From contig DJER01000020.1 of the NCBI GenBank assembly GCA_002431905.1, positions 1 to 7,862 of the forward strand: a DNA stretch of 7,862 nucleotides, in the 5' to 3' direction. Positions 4,967-7,862 of the stretch are shown here, one piece after another. This DNA comes from Christensenella sp. UBA5893. Its GTDB lineage: Bacteria; Bacillota; Clostridia; Christensenellales; UBA1242. The notes beneath the pieces are model-generated. The model was not told the DNA's origin. It did no database searches and saw nothing but the letters and a program-made list of their open reading frames with translations. Positions within the stretch are counted from its first letter, which is position 1. Each line of letters starts with the position of its first letter. The position numbers and the translations under genes are program-made.

Positions 4967-5782
4967 ATGAAAAAATTTAATGTATATAATGTAATTGATT
5001 TATTTTTTAAAACACTTTTAATCTTTTTGCTAACTTTTGTTTGGGTAAGATATTTTGTAAAATGTCTTTTACTTGCCATATTTTTATCTGCATTTATCAC
5101 CATTTTAATTGATATTTTTTCTTACTTAATAAAAACAAAAATAAATTCAAAAAAACAAATCGCAAAGGATGAAGAAAATAAAATCAATGAAATTACGAAT
5201 TCTTTAATTTATTCCAAAAATAGTAAAGTTGTTGATTATTTTTTCAATTTGGCAAAATCAAAACATAATGCCACAAAAAAATCAAAATATATCGAAATAA
5301 ATTATACAGACTCTAATATAATTTTGTATCCTATGTTTAAACTTGAAGAAATTGCTTCACAAGATATACTTGATATATATAATTCAATAAAAAGTAGAAA
5401 TATAAAAAGAATAATAATCTGCACAAGTTCATATAACACAAAAGCAAAAAATGTTGCATCAAAACTTGACAAAGAGATTGTAATTTTGGATGGCAGACAA
5501 ACCTATTTTGAACTTATAAAAAGATATGGGATATACCCAGATAAAATTGAACTAAGACAAGCAAAAAAACAAACCTTTTTGGAGCTTGTTTCATATGCCC
5601 TTAACAAAAAAAGAACCAAAGGTTATTTTTGTTCTTCCCTTTTGATTCTTTTTTGCAGTTTTTTTGTCTCATATAGTTTGTATTATGTAATAATGTCAAG
5701 TATTTTGCTTGTTCTGGCTTTTGCTTCATTTTCTAACCCAAAATATAACAAACCAAAAAACATCAAACTACTAGATGTCTAA
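4967..5782 (+). CDS. Membrane protein with degenerate Mrr-like nuclease-fold domain
   Basis: 271 residues from ATG 4967; the only gene on the plus strand. Order: two membrane spans (about 11-27 and 30-55), a soluble domain (about 70-195), then two more spans (about 220-238 and 239-256) and a short basic tail. The soluble part resembles the core of Mrr/restriction-endonuclease-like domains: YIEINYTDSNIILYP (108-122), a helix with SQDILDIYNSIKSRNI, then RIIICTSSYNTKAKNVASKL (148-167) and IVILDGRQTYFELIKRYG (171-188), like the strand-helix and I-D-G-x-x-L ending of Mrr. The strand that carries Q/E-x-K in active enzymes reads L-Y-P here, so nuclease activity is doubtful. The family assignment is from pattern memory. 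Start alternatives are ATG 4931 (adds 12 residues) or 4847, which would overlap rsfS; none has a clear Shine-Dalgarno. Its 3' end overlaps yhbY by 12 bases. Confidence 0.7.
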   Translation: MKKFNVYNVIDLFFKTLLIFLLTFVWVRYFVKCLLLAIFLSAFITILIDIFSYLIKTKINSKKQIAKDEENKINEITNSLIYSKNSKVVDYFFNLAKSKHNATKKSKYIEINYTDSNIILYPMFKLEEIASQDILDIYNSIKSRNIKRIIICTSSYNTKAKNVASKLDKEIVILDGRQTYFELIKRYGIYPDKIELRQAKKQTFLELVSYALNKKRTKGYFCSSLLILFCSFFVSYSLYYVIMSSILLVLAFASFSNPKYNKPKNIKLLDV

Positions 5783-6070
5783 ATCAATATGCTCAACATC
5801 ATTTCGAGATGATCTTCTGTAGATTACAAATATTTTGCCAATAACTTGTACCATTTCACAATTTGTTTTTTCTTGCACAAGTGATGCAACTTGCTTGGAG
5901 TTTAACTCACAATTATTGAGTACTCTAATTTTTACAAGTTCTCTCTTTTCAAGCATATCTTCAATTTGTTTAATTGATTCGTCTTTGATTACATCTTTGC
6001 CAACTTGCATAATTGGTGTTAAAACGCTTGCTCTTCTTCTTAAATTTGCTCTTTGCTTTGTTGTTATCAT
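5771..6070 (-). CDS. yhbY: YhbY family RNA-binding protein (CRM domain)
   Basis: A 99-residue CRM-domain protein (YhbY/YqeI) that associates with pre-50S ribosomal particles and binds rRNA. Landmarks: TTKQRANLRRRAS (3-15), the P-I-M-Q-V-G-K loop (19-25), ELVKIRVLNN (44-53), and VQVIGKIFVIYRRSS (74-88), the conserved last strand ending in Y-R. The usual GxxG-type loop reads G-K-D-V, so the second glycine is missing. The ATG sits 3 bases after the obg stop codon, and GAGGAG overlaps that stop, so translation is coupled to obg. Its 3' end runs 12 bases into the convergent gene; no terminator is visible beyond it. Confidence 0.93.
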   Translation of the reverse strand: MITTKQRANLRRRASVLTPIMQVGKDVIKDESIKQIEDMLEKRELVKIRVLNNCELNSKQVASLVQEKTNCEMVQVIGKIFVIYRRSSRNDVEHIDLDI

Positions 6071-6073
6071 AAA

Positions 6074-7342
6074 TTACTCCTCATAGTCGAATGTGATGTC
6101 TTTGATTATAACAGTGTCGCCATCTTTCATTCCTTTTTCTTTTAACTTGTCAATAATTCCAAACTTTTTGAGTGCATTTTGGAAATACGCAAAACTTTGT
6201 GGATCAGAAAGGACTACTCCTCTTGTCATATTGTCAATAAGTCCACCTTTGACTTCATATGTTGTGTTATCAACTTTCACAATCTCAAAAGTTTGTTTGT
6301 CTTTTGTATCAAAATTATCGAGTTCAACTTCAATTGGTGCTGGCTTTGGAGTTTTCTCCAAGGTTTGCCATACCTTGGCTTCAAGTTCATCAAGACCTTC
6401 ATGAATTATTGAACACAGCGGAATTGCTTTTTGCCCTGTTTTTTCATTAAACTCTTTAACTTTTTTATCTAGTGTTTCTTTATCCAGCATATCAATTTTT
6501 GTTAAAGCCACAATTTGTGGAACTTTTGCAAGTTTTTCACTATATTTCTTTAACTCTAAATTGATATGAAAATAATCTTCAACGGCATTTCTTCCTTCAC
6601 TTTCGGAAATATCAACCAAATGTACAAGAACCCTAACTCTTTCTATATGTTTTAAAAAATAATGTCCAAGCCCTGCACCTTCACTTGCCCCATCAATCAA
6701 CCCCGGAATATCGGCAACGACAAAACTATTGCCTTTGTATGAACAAACACCAAGATTTGGATATATTGTTGTAAAGTGATAGTTTGCAATCTTTGGAGTT
6801 GCATTTGTGATTACTGAAAGTAATGTACTTTTCCCAACATTTGGATAGCCAATAAGTCCAACATCAGCAATACTCTTTAGCTCCAAAATAACTTGACGTT
6901 CTTTTACTTCTTCGCCTGTTTGAGAAAATCTTGGGGCCTGTCTTGTTGGAGTTTTAAAGTACTCGTTTCCATGCCCGCCAAGTCCACCTTTAAGAGCGAC
7001 AAATCTATCGCCGTTATTTGTTAAATCGGCAATAACTTTTTCTGTTTCGGCATCAAGAATAACTGTGCCACAAGGGACTTCAATTATAACATCTTTTCCA
7101 TCAGCACCCTTTCTGTGTTGTTTTTCACCACCAAGACCATCTGTTGCAACAAATTTCTTTTTAAACGAAAAACCATACAAGGTATTTATGCCTTCGTTGG
7201 CAACAAAAACAATGTCACCACCTTTACCACCATCACCACCATCTGGCCCACCATACATAGTCAATTTACTGCGATAAAAAGAAACAGCACCTTTGCCACC
7301 ATTTCCCGCTTTTATTGTAATTTTTACTCTATCTAAAAACAT
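6074..7342 (-). CDS. obg: GTPase Obg (CgtA/ObgE), 50S assembly
   Basis: Obg is an essential GTPase that binds late 50S intermediates and links ribosome assembly to growth and the stringent response. All three domains are present in 422 residues: the glycine-rich Obg fold (1-158, with GGDGGKGGDIVF at 35-46), the G domain (about 159-330), and the OCT domain (about 345-422). G motifs: G1 GYPNVGKS (165-172), switch I T191/T192, G3 DIPGL (211-215), G4 TKID (281-284) and G5 near 311 (SII). G4 has Thr where N-K-x-D is classical, and G5 has S-I rather than S-A, both conservative departures. AAAAGGA (7349-7355) lies 6 bases before the ATG. It is the first gene of the obg-yhbY pair; nth lies upstream on the same strand beyond a repeat pair. 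Confidence 0.97.
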   Translation of the reverse strand: MFLDRVKITIKAGNGGKGAVSFYRSKLTMYGGPDGGDGGKGGDIVFVANEGINTLYGFSFKKKFVATDGLGGEKQHRKGADGKDVIIEVPCGTVILDAETEKVIADLTNNGDRFVALKGGLGGHGNEYFKTPTRQAPRFSQTGEEVKERQVILELKSIADVGLIGYPNVGKSTLLSVITNATPKIANYHFTTIYPNLGVCSYKGNSFVVADIPGLIDGASEGAGLGHYFLKHIERVRVLVHLVDISESEGRNAVEDYFHINLELKKYSEKLAKVPQIVALTKIDMLDKETLDKKVKEFNEKTGQKAIPLCSIIHEGLDELEAKVWQTLEKTPKPAPIEVELDNFDTKDKQTFEIVKVDNTTYEVKGGLIDNMTRGVVLSDPQSFAYFQNALKKFGIIDKLKEKGMKDGDTVIIKDITFDYEE

Positions 7343-7362
7343 TTTTTGTCCTTTTATATTTT

Positions 7363-7390
7363 TTTATATGTTGAGATTTCTCCAAAGCAA
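7363..7390 (-). promoter_or_regulatory. Weak candidate promoter for obg, inside repeat
   Basis: TTGCTT (7385-7390), a 16-base spacer and TATAAA (7363-7368) on the minus strand: 3 of 6 at -35 and 5 of 6 at -10. The predicted start near 7356 leaves a leader of about 14 bases that just contains the Shine-Dalgarno. The -35 half lies in repeat copy 1. obg may equally be read from nth. Confidence 0.3.
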
Positions 7391-7416
7391 GACTTCGATG
7401 CGAGAGTCGAAATGAC
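7373..7416. repeat. Palindromic repeat motif, copy 1
   Basis: The unit begins GAGATTTCTCC (7373-7383) and ends GTCGAAATGAC (7406-7416). The same two 11-mers, in the same order, frame copy 2 at 7425-7469. Within copy 1 a short hairpin forms (GACT 7391-7394 with AGTC 7405-7408), and its left end pairs with the junction to copy 2 (TCTCCAAA 7379-7386 with TTTGGAGA 7419-7426). It looks like a small non-coding dispersed element; I recall similar motifs from other gut anaerobe contigs but cannot verify this here. Confidence 0.6.
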
Positions 7417-7424
7417 ATTTTGGA

Positions 7425-7469
7425 GAGATTTCTCCATTATCCATAAAAGTAAGCAAGGGTCGAAATGAC
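7425..7469. repeat. Palindromic repeat motif, copy 2, abutting nth stop
   Basis: It carries the same framing 11-mers as copy 1: GAGATTTCTCC (7425-7435) and GTCGAAATGAC (7459-7469). Spacing is nearly equal (45 versus 44 bases) but the middle differs (TTATCCATAAAAGTAAGCAA here). It ends exactly one base before the nth stop codon at 7470-7472, so it directly abuts the gene. GGAGA (7422-7426) and TCTCC (7431-7435) form a small inverted repeat at its left end. Confidence 0.6.
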
Positions 7470-7862
7470 TTACTTTTGTTTGCTTTTATAGTATTTGCAA
7501 ATATCCTTGATTTCACACTGCTCACAGTTCGGTTTTTGTGCTTTGCAATGATATCTTCCAAAAAGCACAAGTCTATGATGTATTCTTGGCATATCATCTT
7601 TTAGCAATTTTTCCAATTTTACTGAACATTTACTTGGGTCTTTTTCATTAACCAAGCCTACCCTGTTTGCAATTCTTAACACATGAGTGTCAACAGCAAT
7701 AACATCAGCATCATACAAATCGCCACAAACAACCTTTGCTGTTTTCATTCCAACTCCCGGAAGTGTCATCATTTCTTCTATTGTTGTTGGAACAATACCT
7801 TTATATTTGTTTACAATTTCAATGCTTGCATTTTTTATATTTTTTGCTTTGTTATGATAAAA
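7470..7862 (-). CDS. nth: Endonuclease III, partial (C-terminal 130 residues)
   Basis: This is the DNA glycosylase/AP lyase of base excision repair that removes oxidised pyrimidines. The gene continues past the right edge: the open frame runs to the last base, and about 80 N-terminal residues are outside. Visible parts: FYHNKAKNI at the edge, the helix-hairpin-helix LPGVGMKTAKVV (34-45 of the visible part) with the catalytic lysine K40, VDTH with the catalytic aspartate D58 (18 residues apart, as in E. coli K120/D138), and the [4Fe-4S] loop C106-x6-C113-x2-C116-x5-C122. The protein ends shortly after, as in the family, so the 3' end is intact. Its stop codon directly touches a repeat copy. 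It lies upstream of obg on the same strand, 127 bases away. Confidence 0.96.
   Translation of the reverse strand, partial: FYHNKAKNIKNASIEIVNKYKGIVPTTIEEMMTLPGVGMKTAKVVCGDLYDADVIAVDTHVLRIANRVGLVNEKDPSKCSVKLEKLLKDDMPRIHHRLVLFGRYHCKAQKPNCEQCEIKDICKYYKSKQK

Noticed and set aside
5796..5811. Hairpin ATCATT / GATGAT as terminator of the plus-strand gene
   Set aside because: Short stem with no following T-run, and it lies within yhbY coding sequence.
7364..7597. Minus-strand open frame of 77 codons across the repeats and nth
   Set aside because: It lies out of frame with nth, whose motifs are certain, and its remainder is repeat sequence.

Overview
The window is AT-rich DNA of about 30% GC. It is coding-dense, uses the standard genetic code, and has strong Shine-Dalgarno sites (GGAG, AAGGAG), sigma-A type promoters and short rho-independent terminators. 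Together with DivIVA, Lgt, RsfS, a three-domain Obg and YhbY, this points to a low-GC member of the Bacillota, most likely an uncultivated Clostridia-type lineage. I cannot name a genus from sequence alone. It reads as chromosomal housekeeping DNA: I see no transposase, integrase, phage gene, tRNA, rRNA or CRISPR array.

Layout, left to right. Bases 1-368 have no convincing gene. They hold a leftward promoter candidate whose predicted first base opens a 9-bp stem-loop, a 43-codon small ORF downstream of it, an opposing promoter candidate, and inverted repeats at the left edge. From 369 to 4873 every gene is on the minus strand: a Cof-type HAD phosphatase (369-1151) with its own promoter; a compact operon lgt - integral membrane protein - DivIVA-domain protein (3299 down to 1221), with overlapping reading frames and a terminator at each border; a 356-residue membrane-anchored coiled protein of unknown function (3390-4460) behind a consensus promoter; and the ribosome silencing factor rsfS (4541-4873). 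A divergent plus-strand gene (4967-5782) encodes a membrane protein with a degenerate Mrr-like nuclease-fold domain. It overlaps tail-to-tail by 12 bases with yhbY (5771-6070), which is the last gene of an obg-yhbY pair (7342 down to 5771). The end of an endonuclease III gene (nth) enters from the right edge, separated from obg by two copies of a palindromic repeat motif.

Three themes emerge. First, ribosome maturation: Obg (50S assembly GTPase), YhbY (pre-50S RNA-binding protein) and RsfS (blocks subunit joining) lie close together, as in many Bacillota, but nadD and yqeK, which commonly lie between them, are missing and the unknown membrane protein sits there instead. Second, the envelope: Lgt, a small polytopic membrane protein and a DivIVA-like coiled-coil protein appear to be co-transcribed. 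Third, transcript starts: lgt and the HAD gene have -10 boxes so close to the ATG, and lack any Shine-Dalgarno, that leaderless mRNAs are predicted, whereas most of the other genes have good ribosome binding sites.

The least explained items are the nuclease-fold membrane protein, the 356-residue protein, the structured RNA candidate near the left edge, and the repeat pair beside nth.
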